Origin: Polymyxa betae
Taxonomy: Eukaryota; Endomyxa; Phytomyxea; Plasmodiophorida; Plasmodiophoridae
Assembly: GCA_003693705.1 (NCBI GenBank)
Contig: RBZT01000855.1
Span: 186,001 to 250,000 of the forward strand
Reading direction: 5' to 3'
Length of the DNA: 64,000 nucleotides
Shown: positions 32,907 to 44,108 of the stretch, piece by piece
Position numbering within the stretch: position 1 is the stretch's first letter
How the letters are laid out: every line of letters begins with the position of its first letter
Position numbers and translations under genes: made by a program
Notes under the pieces: generated by a model
The model's input: the letters and a program-made list of their open reading frames with translations, nothing else
What the model was told of the DNA's origin: nothing
Database searches by the model: none

Positions 32907-34921
32907 CCACTTTCCCGTTTTTTATTGCTGAATATTTTTGTCATCGCTTTGGTAAATCTTCCCATGAATGTTTTCTTTTTATGTTTATCCATGGTCGCCT
33001 TTGTAGCCAAATTAATCTCAGCCATTACCATCTTGGCGAAGTTGACGTCTTTTTCTGCTAGACGATGGTCATGGTACGACCCGTGTATAATGCTGTGCAT
33101 CCATGCATTAGATAAACTGGATTTATGTGATGACTTTAACGTACGCTAAGAACATGTGACCCAGAAGTAATTCAATCGAAGCGAAGAAGGCGAAAGCCAG
33201 CAGTGGCCCCAAGAAGACTTTTTCATAGTTAAATTCAGCAATGAAATGCACAAGACAATGTTCTTACAATTGGAATGCTGCACCTCTTCAAAACTGAGTT
33301 TGCCTGCGCCAAAAATGGACCCATACTACAATTCAGATTAGCGAAATTTGTGTTTTCAGATCAGTATCATACAGCAGTTAAAAACGAGTCCGTCATCGAA
33401 CGGAAATGCGGAATGTCAACATTGAACGCCAAGAAGAACGCGTGTACGTAGCCCATCATAACGATTGCGAAAAATACAACGAACATCAGTAAATTTCGGC
33501 TGTAACCAGATTAGAGCTCTTTATATAACAGAATCCTTTACAAACCTAGCTCCCAAAAATACTCTCTTGATCATACGTAAGCCGTTCGACATTGTGAACA
33601 AATATTTCGCTATCTGTTAGAGCAATCAGATCACAGCTTATCAACGAAATGCAGTGGGACCGTACCCGCATCCAAGAGATGATAATGACGACACTCGTCA
33701 TTCGACGAATGTGGATCTCGAAGGCAGCGAGGTCATGGAAGTCGACATATGGCTCAGTTCCACAAGCAGATGTCAGCTTCCAGGCTATGATATCATGTGC
33801 AATACGAGCAATGATGACAGCCAGAATCAACACAAATTTCACAATGTCCATCAGATTCCAACCGGACTTGAAGAATGTCTTCCCGTATAATCTGAAGCTC
33901 TTGAACATGATCCAGACCATGTACAAATAAAATATAACGAATATGATCTCGAAAAAAGCAATAACGAGATTCGATATGCGATCGTAAGGAAATGCATCAA
34001 TAACATGAAAGTGGGACGTCGTCTCAATGCCTCCATATGGCGGAAGTTCAAAGAGTAAGCGAATGGCACAAATTCGGTTCCCGTTGAGATTATACAGCGA
34101 AAAGTCGAGCAATACAGCGACAGTATAGGCATCGATCCAGGTGTTCAGCTTGAGAGATTCAATAAGGTTATGATTGGCTACTTCGTCTAACGTTAGAAAC
34201 GCATTATAGCCACCAATACCATATTCATGATTTGCAGCAGGTAGCCACTCATTGATTTCTTTTTGATACTGATCTGTCCAGACGAAAACACCATTGGGCC
34301 CGAATGGATTCTGGTCAAGATTGCTCTCCAATACCAATGGTGGACAGGAATCTGGGGTCTGTGTGAACATTGATTTGTAGAGATCGGGGCACGGCCCTGG
34401 TTTAACACGTTTTTGCTGCAACAGAACCGAGCCCAGTAGATAGCTGCCATCATAGCTCTTAGTCCCATTATCTGGCCGCAGGCCGTTCGTAGCAAAATAG
34501 TCCAGATATCGCCAGAGTTGCGAGATTGTGTTCAAAATTGTGAAAGCCGGGACGATCTCATTATTGGCATCAATCCAATCATATGACGAAGTGAAGCGCC
34601 GTGAGATAACATCTCCCCAATGGTACTTTACTGAATGATTTTGATAAATCTAACATCGATTCGCGTTCCAAACGTACCATAATCGTAATTTCGCGCATAT
34701 GCAAACACTGAAAGAACAATAACGAACACGAGATATCGAATTAGTTCCATTAGCCGCTCTCGGTGAGTTAATCGAACCTCGCCATCTGCTGTGGCCAGAG
34801 TCGACCCCGATGTGTGCTTGCTTGTGGCAGAGGTTTCATTGCTGCCCCTAGAAGTGGCCGCTTTACTGCCATGCCGACTGTTACCATGGCCAGATTCCTC
34901 GCTGACCTTCTGCCTGGACAT
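32903..34921 (-). CDS. Polycystin-2 (PKD2/TRPP)-type cation channel
   Basis: Start MSRQKVSEESG at 34921. A Ser/Thr-rich N-terminus leads to a first membrane helix (ELIRYLVFVIVLS). A large extracellular loop follows, typical of polycystins (NTISQLWRYLDYFATNG; RICAIRLLFELPPYGGIETT). Next come further helices (NLVIAFFEIIFVIFYLYMVW, DIVKFVLILAVIIARIAHD), VVIIISWMR-IAKYLFTMS, LLMFVVFFAIVMMGYVHAFF and the pore/S6 region ending GHMFLAIIHGSYHD, equivalent to LNMFLAIINDTY. The tail is basic (FMGRFTKAMTKIF). About seven introns. Polycystins are Ca2+-permeable channels, often on flagella. The tail is short, with no EF-hand or coiled coil seen. TAA is at 32903-32905. Confidence 0.9.
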
Positions 34922-36140
34922 ATCAAGACCTCATGGTTCTGTGACGAAATCGATCGGACTCTACGGCCTACTTCCGCTTGGCAGGGGATTCGTGCTGTGC
35001 TTGAAAGCAACGCGCCAGATTCATCATAGCGAGTGTAATCATGGGAATGTGCTTTGAAGCAACCTACAACCATCATTCAGCCCAGAGTCAGGATGGGGGT
35101 TGCGCTGTTCATTGGCTTCTTGCAGATAAATGTTGGTCCAAGTCGCTCTTTGATTGTTGCGTCCTGCTGTCGTCTGACCAGTCTAACGACCTATATTGGT
35201 AATCATCCAGCGCCAAAACGGGTCTTAAATGCGCTCCATTCCAGTTTTTGATCGACAACCTCATCCTTTCTGCAACGGCGCGACTCTTTGCAAGCCATTA
35301 CCTAGTTCAATATTCTATCCACGTTTTTTAGTTTCAAACCGTTCAACGAAAACACAGATATCCTAGCTGACATTGGACCTTTATTTCTAAGCTGGAAAGG
35401 AATGATTTCTTATCCAACTAACAACTGTTACTGAATTTGGTCTTCCCGAACTCGCAGAATGGATTGCCAAGTCGTATATTTGCTGATGACCTCCATTTGG
35501 GATTTTTAGCGATGTTACTTCCACTGTCCTCATTTTTTCTATTCTCGACTCCGATATGGGAACATTCATTTTATTGTTACTCGTCGTGACTTCAAATTAT
35601 CAATGTATAGGGTGTTCATAGCTGCAAATGCAACGCGAAATCTGTTACCAGACCAGATGAAACCGAAAGCAACTTAGATAGAGTCTGTACATACCCTCTG
35701 TAAAATACCTAATACATAAGAAGGCAGTTGATACAACTATGTAAACGCGAGCAAAATTAGTAAAGATGCAAACAATCACGAATCTATTTACAGAAAGCGA
35801 ATGTAATCCCCAACGACCATGATAACTTATAATGTGATTCTGTAGAGATATCTGCTTATTGAGAAATGGACTACCGTATGACTAATGAGTTATGAGCGAC
35901 CATATGGCCTATTCTGGAGAATAACATGAAAAAGCAGGAAGATCAGCGAAAATTCGAGTAAAAATTGGGACAAAGTTCTGGCCAGAAAATGACGCAGTCC
36001 GAGATATAGTGCGCGGATCTGCCAGATTTCTGATTTTAAAGCAGCTCTGTGTCTGTCATCAAGCGAAGGTCGTCGTCTCTCCGATTTAGGGACAGCGATT
36101 TCATTCACTCTAACGTCAAGCACAGAATTCAGACTTTTCC
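34922..36140. other. Intergenic, nothing recognised
   Basis: A divergent 1.2-kb spacer, among the longest here. Only short overlapping frames (such as 36147-35890 minus and 35569-35387 minus) without motifs. Likely the promoters of the channel and the zinc-finger gene; no repeats or RNA signature seen. Confidence 0.5.
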
Positions 36141-37472
36141 ATGGCAACCGTGACCGCAGACGCTCCCGCCCCGGCTTCTCAGACGCCCAGCCGTCGTCGC
36201 TCGCGTCCAGACGACGCCGACGACACCGTCAGTAAGCAGGCGCGCGTTTCACACCCGTTCAAAGTCGAAGAAGACGATCTGAAATGCGTCGTCTGTATGG
36301 AGTTTCCTGATGGGAAAATCTTCCAATGCCCCAATGGCCATCTGCTTTGTGAGGAATGTCACGAGCGTGTTATCGAGGCATATCAATGCGTCTGCCCAAC
36401 CTGTCGGGCGAAGCTGTCTCGTGACCGCCCGTCCAGAAATCGGTTCGCTGAATCGGTCCTGTCGACGATTGTCGTTCCGTGCCCAAACTCTGGCTGCAAC
36501 GAGCGCCTACCGTTCGGCAAGATTCGCGCTCATGCTACCGACGCCTGTTCGTTCAGAATTGTCACCTGTAAATTCTCTCCTCTCGGTTGCGATTGGAAGG
36601 ATATCAATTCCAAGCTGAAAGTGCACGAAAGGGAATGTACGTTGAAGCAGAAATCTGCCAAGTCGATACTGAAGCGGGTGCTGGAACGGTCCGCGCAGCA
36701 GAAGGCGGAAGAACGACGAAAGAAGCACGAGATGCAATCGCAGTTAAAGATCGCCGAGTTGCTGTCATCAAGGTGTCGCGATATCATCATTCGCGAGGTC
36801 GTTATTGAACGCGACACCATTTGCGACATGATTGCTAGTAAACCGTTTAAAGCGTTTGGGGCGACCTTGTCGCTCGAGTTGAACGATATCAATCCTTCGT
36901 CGTCCTCGTCATCGTCAAGTCCTGATACGAACGGTGTCTCGAACTCCTTGTCAGATGTCGCTGTTGTTAATGAGGTGAACAACAACAACAACAACAACGA
37001 GTCCGCAACGCCGAGCAATGAGAAGAAGGTCGGCCTGTTCCTGGTACAGCGATCGAGGCGCGCCAAGCGATTGCGGATGACAGCATTCCTGCTAAAAGGC
37101 CCCGACTCCGAAATCCCCAACTTCACGCCCGTTATCGTACCGGTGCAATTCTCTCGCAACAAGCGAACCAGCGATCCGTTCCCTCTGCCGTTAACCAAGG
37201 ACCAGGCCAAGGACATGTTCGAGATGGGCTCTCTGACGGTTCGTATCGGGCTAATCGATCGCAGGCGGGGCCTGTCCCGATCGTTCTCGAACGATCTCTC
37301 GGCGCGTGGCGGCGATGACGACTCCGATTCGTATTCGTCGTCGTCAGAAGACGACGGGATCGTCTCCGAAGATCCCGACCTGCATTATTACTCGACATCG
37401 AGCGATGATGATGATTGTATACATACGTATATGGATGATGATGACAATGGTGCTGAGTTAACCTTGTATTAA
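36141..37472 (+). CDS. CYHR1/ZTRAF1-like RING and TRAF-type zinc-finger protein
   Basis: A single 443-codon exon, unusual here. An N-terminal RING is visible (CVVCMEFPDGKIFQCPNGHLLCEECH...CPTCRAKL). TRAF/SIAH-type fingers follow (CPNSGCNERLPFGKIRAHATDAC; CKFSPLGCDWKDINSKLKVH). A beta-rich C-terminal domain has the CYHR1-like LRMTAFLLKGPDSEIPNFTP and a DPFPLPLTKDQAKDMF stretch. Low-complexity tracts interrupt it (poly-Ser about 36897-36920, poly-Asn about 36978-37000), and the C-terminus is Asp/Ser-rich. The RING suggests E3 ligase activity; the domain order matches animal CYHR1. GC content is visibly higher than in its neighbours. Function in protists unknown. Confidence 0.8.
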   Translation: MATVTADAPAPASQTPSRRRSRPDDADDTVSKQARVSHPFKVEEDDLKCVVCMEFPDGKIFQCPNGHLLCEECHERVIEAYQCVCPTCRAKLSRDRPSRNRFAESVLSTIVVPCPNSGCNERLPFGKIRAHATDACSFRIVTCKFSPLGCDWKDINSKLKVHERECTLKQKSAKSILKRVLERSAQQKAEERRKKHEMQSQLKIAELLSSRCRDIIIREVVIERDTICDMIASKPFKAFGATLSLELNDINPSSSSSSSSPDTNGVSNSLSDVAVVNEVNNNNNNNESATPSNEKKVGLFLVQRSRRAKRLRMTAFLLKGPDSEIPNFTPVIVPVQFSRNKRTSDPFPLPLTKDQAKDMFEMGSLTVRIGLIDRRRGLSRSFSNDLSARGGDDDSDSYSSSSEDDGIVSEDPDLHYYSTSSDDDDCIHTYMDDDDNGAELTLY

Positions 37473-37587
37473 ATTATCTTTCAAACATCTATTTACATAT
37501 CGACGTTCTTGCTGCTTCAAGCATGCTTTTTTCTTGTCAATATTAAACTTATGATTCCATTTCACGATTCACAAACGAATTGATGCA

Positions 37588-38793
37588 TCACTGTTGTGGT
37601 AGTTTGGCTCGTCTTTTCCGCTGGATGAGTTCATGTTGATGGCTAGCGTATAGAGCGTTAAACTGTTTCTGAAGCTGCGCCTTCTGCTGAAGTTCGAAAT
37701 ACGTCATCTGAGGCAGACCTTCGCCGTTCTGGCTGGGCATGGTCGGATCAAACCGGCGCGATTTAAGCGCATCTAGCACCTTTCTGCCATCTGCATACTC
37801 CTGATGGTGTTTAGCAATCTGTTTCCTTTTCCGTTGAATCTCGTTCTGACGCTGCTGCCGGATTTCGTTCAACACCTGAAGACGTTTCTGTTTAGTTGAC
37901 CCTTCAGCTGTTTCCGAGACCGTAGTCTTGTTCATCCTCAAATTGAAGGGCCTTTCGTTCTGATACATTTTAGTCTTCAATAAGACTTTATCTTGACCAT
38001 GCAGATGATGACTGAGGATTTCGGAATACCTTCTTCGATGTTCTCCTTCAAGCGGAGCAAGACGATCCGTGTCTGTTTCCTCCGGATGCTTTAGTGGGTC
38101 ATGAGTTGCCGGTTTCCTGTCACGCTTTGATCGCAATTCTGATCTTTTATCAAAAGATGGCAAAGGGATGGAAAGGTCAACGAAAGGAGGCAAACGTGTT
38201 CTCTGAGAATCGATAAAACTCTCCGTTTTGAGTGAACTTTTTGCAGAGGAATTTAAGGGCTGTTCAGGTTCATTCGCATGATTTTCCTCATCCCTTAATT
38301 TGAGCAAAATGGCGCTTAATTCGGGTCGAAACCGGACAATAGCATCGATCATATTCTCTTTGACATAAATGCTGTCATAAAAACGCTCAAGCACTTTCGA
38401 TAACCGATCAACGTCACTGGTAACCATTTCGAAGATACAATGCACGGAGCCGGACGAACTCAATGGATGTCTAACGATAAACCGGCGAAGTACATCGACG
38501 GGAACTGATTCCAGACCGAACACCAGTAGAAATATCAGCAGCTGGCAGAGCGGTTTGTACTTTCTCGGAATTGTACAGAAATTACCTTGAAGATGCTGCA
38601 TAATGGCTGCGACAACTTTCCTATGGCTAAATATTGCCGATATCAAATTTGCAGTTGGTGCCTGAAACTGGTCTAAGTCGCACTGAACATCTTTAGGCGG
38701 ACTCAGTTCGTCTAACGTGCACTGAAACGATCGCTGAAGCTGGCATTCGGCCAGATGTAAAACTTTAAGCAGCGATTTTTTGCATTTCATCAT
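37588..38793 (-). CDS. Probable CFAP99-like flagellar protein
   Basis: One 401-codon exon. The N-terminal half is helical (HRKVVAAIMQHL, CQLLIFLLVFGLESVPVDVL, RFYDSIYVKENMIDAIV) and a PFNLRMNK motif follows a disordered linker. The C-terminal half is a basic Gln/Arg/Lys-rich helix (NEIRQQRQNEIQRKRKQIAK, FNALYASHQHELIQRKRRAK). Helical N-terminus, a PFNLT-like motif and a C-terminal coiled coil are the plan of CFAP99, a ciliary protein. The call rests on architecture and short motifs. It is tandem with PNKP: its ATG is 28 bp past the PNKP stop, close enough that transcript ends may overlap. Confidence 0.5.
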   Translation of the reverse strand: MMKCKKSLLKVLHLAECQLQRSFQCTLDELSPPKDVQCDLDQFQAPTANLISAIFSHRKVVAAIMQHLQGNFCTIPRKYKPLCQLLIFLLVFGLESVPVDVLRRFIVRHPLSSSGSVHCIFEMVTSDVDRLSKVLERFYDSIYVKENMIDAIVRFRPELSAILLKLRDEENHANEPEQPLNSSAKSSLKTESFIDSQRTRLPPFVDLSIPLPSFDKRSELRSKRDRKPATHDPLKHPEETDTDRLAPLEGEHRRRYSEILSHHLHGQDKVLLKTKMYQNERPFNLRMNKTTVSETAEGSTKQKRLQVLNEIRQQRQNEIQRKRKQIAKHHQEYADGRKVLDALKSRRFDPTMPSQNGEGLPQMTYFELQQKAQLQKQFNALYASHQHELIQRKRRAKLPQQ

Positions 38794-38820
38794 ACCTTGT
38801 ACAACGTGATATAATTATCT

Positions 38821-40245
38821 TTAGTAGATTCTCTTGAACAATATCTCCTCTTCGTTCGTCTCGAATTCCGCCACGAATGGGACCTGCATAATCTCATGAT
38901 ATCCTTCGTCGAGACTCGGAGCGACATAGTATTTCGCATACGTATGATAGGCGACATCGGGGACCTTGCTGTCAAATTTCCCAGCTCGTACTGCCCGGGC
39001 ATGACGCACACAGTTCATATGCTGGGCAAGCGCGCGATCAATATCGAACTGAAGCACCCGAACAGGGCAATTGATTTCCGGGCGTCGGCTGATTTTCACC
39101 CAATCCAATCGAGTGGATTTCCGGTAGTTGGTCTAGGACGAAATGAATCTCGGTTAAAACATGGCCAAAGTAGAGTACGCTATCAATGCAAATTGACTTG
39201 CCTTGGTGCAATGCTTGCACTCCCAGTTTCATGCATTTTGAGTGCGATTTCAGTATGTCTTGATTGATAGCGACGTATGACGACAAATACTTGGAACAGA
39301 ACGTCGACTTTGAAGTCGTCAGAATATCGCGATAGAGAACGAACAAGCGACAGACCTTGCCACAGCCCGGCCACCCTACAAGCAGCACGATCTCCTGTTT
39401 CGGCCTGTCGTTCTTGATTTTTTCCAAAACCTCGTCGAGGCTCTCAGGATCGTTTTTGAGGAATCTGCTGGAATCTGGCATGATGAATGGAGTGGGCTCT
39501 TGTCCTTGAAAATATTCTTCTGGAGTCTAAAGGGAATTTTTACTCAAAAGAAAGCTATATTCAAAATGATTTTGACCTGAAATTTAACGCCAATATTGAA
39601 AGCGAATGCTCGATCAGTGTAAGAGAAATCGGGTTTATTGTCCCGTCCCGATTGAAGCCTTCCGGCAGCATCACCTGAATCAACAATCAAACAATTGTCA
39701 GTTCATTCGACAGATATGATACCGACAAACAGCGACGATTCTTTGTCGATCGAGATTTTGAAATGGGTTTTGAGATAATCGACGAGATACTCCCACATGC
39801 CAATATCAGGTTTACGATATTGATCTTTATCCAAAGCCGCCATTGCAATCATGGGGATTTTTATGGCCACCATAACCTGTCGAAATCGTTCCTGGATGAC
39901 ATCGATCGAGACTTTCACAGCTTGATTGGAGACGATCACACACAAGGTGTCCCCATCCTGAACGGAGTCTCGAATCTTTCTAATTCCATCTTGGAAAAGC
40001 CAACACCAATCATTCGGGTCCTTGGCGAACAACTTCCCAGATCTCGTCCGAATTAATGTGCCATCCAGGTCGAACATTAACAGCGATATTTTCGATCGTT
40101 CAGCTAAGGTCGTTTTCAAAGCCGAAGCCGTCGCTAGCCTAAGTAGACGTTTCGTGATCATGTAGGATTCGATCTTGTGAGCGTCGGGTGTGAACAGACA
40201 AGCTGCAAGCGTCTTGACGGTCCCATCAACTAAACGTTTGGTCAT
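38821..40245 (-). CDS. PNKP: Polynucleotide kinase 3'-phosphatase (PNKP)
   Basis: The HAD phosphatase half reads LLMFDLDGTLIRTRSGKLF (DxDGT nucleophile), CVIVSNQ, RKPDIGMWEYL and FVGDAAGR, then DFSYTDRAFAFNIGVKF and TPEEYF. The kinase half has LLVGWPGCGKSTFC (P-loop), ECVAINQD-like VAINQDIL, and CIDSTNYRKSTRLDWV, recovered by splicing a 46-nt intron. The conserved C-terminus follows (CVRHARAVRAG; LDEGYHEIMQVPF). The enzyme repairs strand-break ends by adding 5'-phosphate and removing 3'-phosphate. The N-terminal FHA domain of animal PNKP is absent, as in many protists and plants. The start is the ATG before TKRLVDG; the frame is open upstream. Confidence 0.93.
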
Positions 40246-40504
40246 TATCACAATGGCAAAATGGACTCCGTCCGTGTAATGTATTGAGTGATTCAATCAG
40301 CATTTTCTACAAACATATTGATATGCCTCAAACCCTAACAGACCAATCATCTCTCTGTTTTTTTATTATAAACGCGATTTATTACTGCTATGCACCGATG
40401 CGTTTTGAAATGCGTTTAAGTACACACCAAGGTTGCTATGGCCAGCACATAATGCAAGGAGCTTGAAATGTTCAATACAGGCCGCTTCTCAGCATGTAAT
40501 TCAT

Positions 40505-40915
40505 ATGACATCCATAAAGGTAAATGGTGTCCCGCGGTACACTACGTCGTCCGTTGTGGATGAGATGAAGACATTCGACAAACCAATCGTGGTGCATTCG
40601 GGGTCATTGGACGACGAACAACCCAAGCCAGTCGGTCGCCTGCTCAATACTGTATGCAACCTGGCAGCTGCTGAGAAGGTATGATGGGCTGCTTCAATCA
40701 CCCAGCTGGAGAGAGCAGGTAGATGGGCCCACCCCATGGGCTGGCCGGAGTCGATTGCCTCTTTACTACAGGGCTCCGAAGAGTTCTTAATTAGCGGCGC
40801 ATTGCGGTTCTAAGCACTTTTCATCTCCCATCTCATACTGTAGGGAGTGCAGAAAGCCATTTCGGTGGTAGGATCTCGAATCTCCGACCTGAGTTTCCGG
40901 TCATCGTCATAATTC
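40505..40915 (+). CDS. Hypothetical 81-residue protein, two exons
   Basis: Exon 1 (40505-40678) reads MTSIKVNGVPRYTTSS...KPVGRLLNTVCNLAAAEK. A 165-nt GTATGA...TGTAG intron leads in phase to GVQKAISVVGSRISDLSFRSSS and TAA at 40915. The junction falls inside an amphipathic helix that continues smoothly, which supports the model. No family recognised. It lies between PNKP (divergent) and the CorA gene (58 bp downstream). Confidence 0.45.
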
Positions 40916-40972
40916 CGACACATCAATCTGTTATCGGATCCTGGTTAAGCACCAACACTTCATTTCTTGACA

Positions 40973-42913
40973 ATGTCGCAACGCGATGATCTCGCTGTCG
41001 ACACAAACCCGGCATCAGCCGGTCGAGATGATCAAACTCAATGGACAGTGGAAGACGCCGAGAACAAGTCTCAGGATGTTCGCCTGGTTCGGTTACGCTG
41101 GGAAGAGGATTTCGACGATTTCGCTGCCGCCGTCGTCCATAATGGCGCCTCGCTTGCTGATTTGCGTATTGCAATCACCAGACAAATTCAGGGCGATTAT
41201 GGTATTTTGCAAGACAGCTATCAGTTCGTATGCGATGGACTCCCAATCACCTCGGTATGTTTTCGCTTTGTATTTTCTATCACAAGGTTTTATGAACATT
41301 TTTCAGGTTCAAGAGCAGCTGATTCCAGTCACGACTGTATCGTCGCTTGTTCTGCGAAATTCGACCGAAGCAGAGGATTCCTTTCGCAGACGCAGCTTAT
41401 TGAAAGCCGACCACCTTCAGAGTCCCAAATCGCGTGCTTCGACTATTTCTGGAAATGACGTAATGCTTGCTTGATAGCGATGGAGGGGATGGATATCAAT
41501 GTTGTTCTGATAGATTAGTGTCGTTATTCCAGCATCAGATGACGAATCGAATCTTCCACCTGTGACACCTTCGCAATTGACTTTTCCAATTCGGAACCAT
41601 CGGCCACATGATGGTCGCAAGGCATTCGTTGCCAAGGTTCACGTCTCTGGTCAAAATATTGTCGAAATTAACGACATTCTTATGTACAATTCTTTTTCAA
41701 CAGGAATACCAATGGTTCTCCAATCTGAATAGTCGTTAGGTTGATTGGGGTTCTCCAGAAGATGAAAGCCCAGAAGCATCATCATGCCGTCACCTGGATT
41801 GATGTTCAATCAGCGGAAGCGCCCGAACTCGAACATATTGGGCAGACCCTGGAGCTTCATCCACTGACCATTGAAGACATATCTGTTGAGCATTCGCGCC
41901 AAAAAGTCGAAGGATTTCGGCAGTATATGCTCGTCATCTTTCATGGGCTTCCTTTACCTGTAAGTTGTTTTCAATAGCTGTTTCTCAAATGGGATTTGGA
42001 TTCTCAAGTCGTCTTTACAGCATGAAGACCGACACTATTTTGAGTCATTAAGCATGATCGTATCGAGCAGTCTAGTTTTAACGATCCATCACGCGGAAGT
42101 TCCAACGTTGGATTATGTTCGCAGGCGGCTCACTAGAACTTATAAAATGGAGATTCCCTGCACAGCGACATTGGTGTTGTACTCCTTTGCCATTTTAACA
42201 CCAACAGGCTCTAATGTTCAGCTTAGGTACACGCTGTGGCTGATTGTATTGTCGACTACGACACGCTGATCGTCGACGAATCAGTTCAGGAAGTGGACTC
42301 GTTGGAGGAACTTGTCTACATCCTCTCACAATCGGAACAAACCGATCTGCTTAGGCGTATGCAGTTGGTTCGTAAACGTCTCACCCTGCTGCGACAGGTC
42401 TGCCTTAGACAGTGATGGTTTCATGCGATCATTAATGTTCAGTGAATAGAGCCTGTGGTCTCGTCGGGATATCATCACTCAGCTGATGTCTCGTGAATGG
42501 AGAGGGTTCCTAACAGGTGTTCGAGTCGCATATTTCCGAGATGTTCTTGATCACGTCCTCACAATGATACAAAAGCTCGAGCTGGCCCAGGCAATGCTGG
42601 ATTCCTTGCAATCGACTTATATGGCTAAGGTTAACGATTTTTATTGGCAATATCGAAGGCTGATTCCTTTTAGGTTTCGATCGAGGTTTCGGAAGCTTCG
42701 AACAATATCAATTTGGTCATGAAGAATATCTCATCATTTGCAACTGCCTTCCTTCCAATGACGTTTATTACTGGACTCTGGGGCATGAACGTGAATGTTC
42801 CTTTCCAATCGGGCACAGAAGAGAAACCTATCGCCTTCTTTGTTATTTTAGGGTCAATGTTGATTGGAGTGATTCCATTCATTTATGTTCTTAAGAGACA
42901 AAAATGGCTATGA
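40973..42913 (+). CDS. CorA-family Mg2+ transporter
   Basis: About eight exons. An N-terminal extension of some 200 residues starts MSQRDDLAVDTN; it includes a folded-looking stretch (RWEEDFDDFAAAVVHNGASL) and a disordered linker. The CorA core follows (WIDVQSAEAPELEHIGQTLELHPLTIEDIS, LVIFHGLPL, LTIHHAEVPTLDYVRRRL, DCIVDYDTLIVDESVQEVD), then the long stalk helix. The signature pore GLWGMNV sits between two membrane helices (SSFATAFLPMTFITGLWGMN; FFVILGSMLIGVIPFIYVL), with a basic end (KRQKWL). CorA/Mnr2/Alr-type proteins move Mg2+ across plasma or vacuolar membranes. The long N-terminus is Mnr2-like; location cannot be told. Confidence 0.9.
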
Positions 42914-43043
42914 AAGAAACTCACCAATGCCGACTAATTAAATCTATCGCAGTGTGATATATTAGATAAACTGGAATGAATAATCCATTTTCACTGAAGG
43001 TTAAAATCAGAGATCCTTTCAAAAACAGTCACGACGCTAGAAT

Positions 43044-44108
43044 CTAGTCCATGGACATCGATTTGAAACGCTCGAGCGCTTCCACAGTTGCTTGAAAATC
43101 ATAATCATGTGTCAGCAAAACGCTTGCATTTAGTTTTGAATTGCTGAATCCCATTGCAGCTAAACGTTCCAAAACATCACCGTGCTCCGCTTCGACCTTC
43201 TTGATACTGGCGCTTAAACTCTGCAGACGTTCAAGATGACTTTGTTGAGTCTGGCGGCGAACAACAACAAAAGAGTCAGCACCCCCGGTGCTGGACTGTT
43301 CATAGCGGGTGTCATCCAGATCGTCGGAAAGACAGCTTTCGCACATCACATCAGCCATCCGATCAATCAAGTCATCATCTAGAGTATCGATATCTTCTCC
43401 TGACGATAGCGACTCGGCGTCGATGTTTCCTCTGTCTCCAGATAAATATGACGAAACTTTCTGTTCTTCGATGGCGCCGTTAGCAGGCGCCACTTCCTCT
43501 TCAGTTCTCATTTCTTTCTCTGAAATGGGCTCCAGTTCGATGGAAGCTGTTTCTTCATCTTCTTGCAATGTTTTGCCATCGCCTGATTCAGAAATTTCTG
43601 ATTCATTGATGCTTGAATAATCATCAGCTTCACCTTGGTTTAAGTTTTCATTGGCATCAGTCGCCAAGCAGTTATCAGGAACAACTTCATGAGCAGTTTC
43701 GGCTGGCAGGACATTTTTGACAAAAGTCTGAACCCTTTGGGGATTTTCAGAAATTGTTTTCTTAATATCTCGCACTTCAACCAGAATATTATCCACAGCT
43801 CGATAAATTTTCTGCAATGACAAGATCATAGGTTGAGTCGTATCCGATGATGGATCAGCCGGTTTCAGCTCAGCATAAAATCGTGGAATCCTTCCATTTA
43901 ACCTGCTTTGCTGCACCGTATCTTGATCACTGACCATTGATTCCATCTTTAAAACTTTCTCGCCATCATGCACGAACAGCCGCTCGGGTTCGACGCCAAA
44001 GACCTGGGCCAGGCTGGGGATCACATAATCGGCATCCCGCACACGAAACCGGCGGATCCAACCCTGAAATTCGACCTTGATAGGATAGCCGGATTCTTGC
44101 ATCTTCAT
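43044..44108 (-). CDS. PB1-UBA protein with LIR-like motif (candidate autophagy receptor)
   Basis: A single exon of 354 codons. Residues about 8-75 form a PB1-like fold (YPIKVEFQGWIRRFRV...LFVHDGEKVLKM). A long acidic, Ser/Glu-rich linker follows, with DSFVVV at about residue 275 preceded by acidic residues, which fits a LIR/AIM core ([FWY]xx[LIV]). The C-terminus is a UBA domain (VLERLAAMGFSNSKLNASVLLTHDYDFQATVEALE). PB1 plus UBA plus LIR is the working set of p62/SQSTM1 and NBR1, which link ubiquitinated cargo to Atg8. The ZZ finger and the NBR1 (FW) domain are missing. Domain calls are good; autophagy function is inference. Confidence 0.72.
   Translation of the reverse strand: MKMQESGYPIKVEFQGWIRRFRVRDADYVIPSLAQVFGVEPERLFVHDGEKVLKMESMVSDQDTVQQSRLNGRIPRFYAELKPADPSSDTTQPMILSLQKIYRAVDNILVEVRDIKKTISENPQRVQTFVKNVLPAETAHEVVPDNCLATDANENLNQGEADDYSSINESEISESGDGKTLQEDEETASIELEPISEKEMRTEEEVAPANGAIEEQKVSSYLSGDRGNIDAESLSSGEDIDTLDDDLIDRMADVMCESCLSDDLDDTRYEQSSTGGADSFVVVRRQTQQSHLERLQSLSASIKKVEAEHGDVLERLAAMGFSNSKLNASVLLTHDYDFQATVEALERFKSMSMD

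Noticed and set aside
36530-37216. 228-codon minus-strand frame
   Set aside because: Exact antisense shadow of the CYHR1-like exon; Ser/Leu-rich composition typical of reverse reading.
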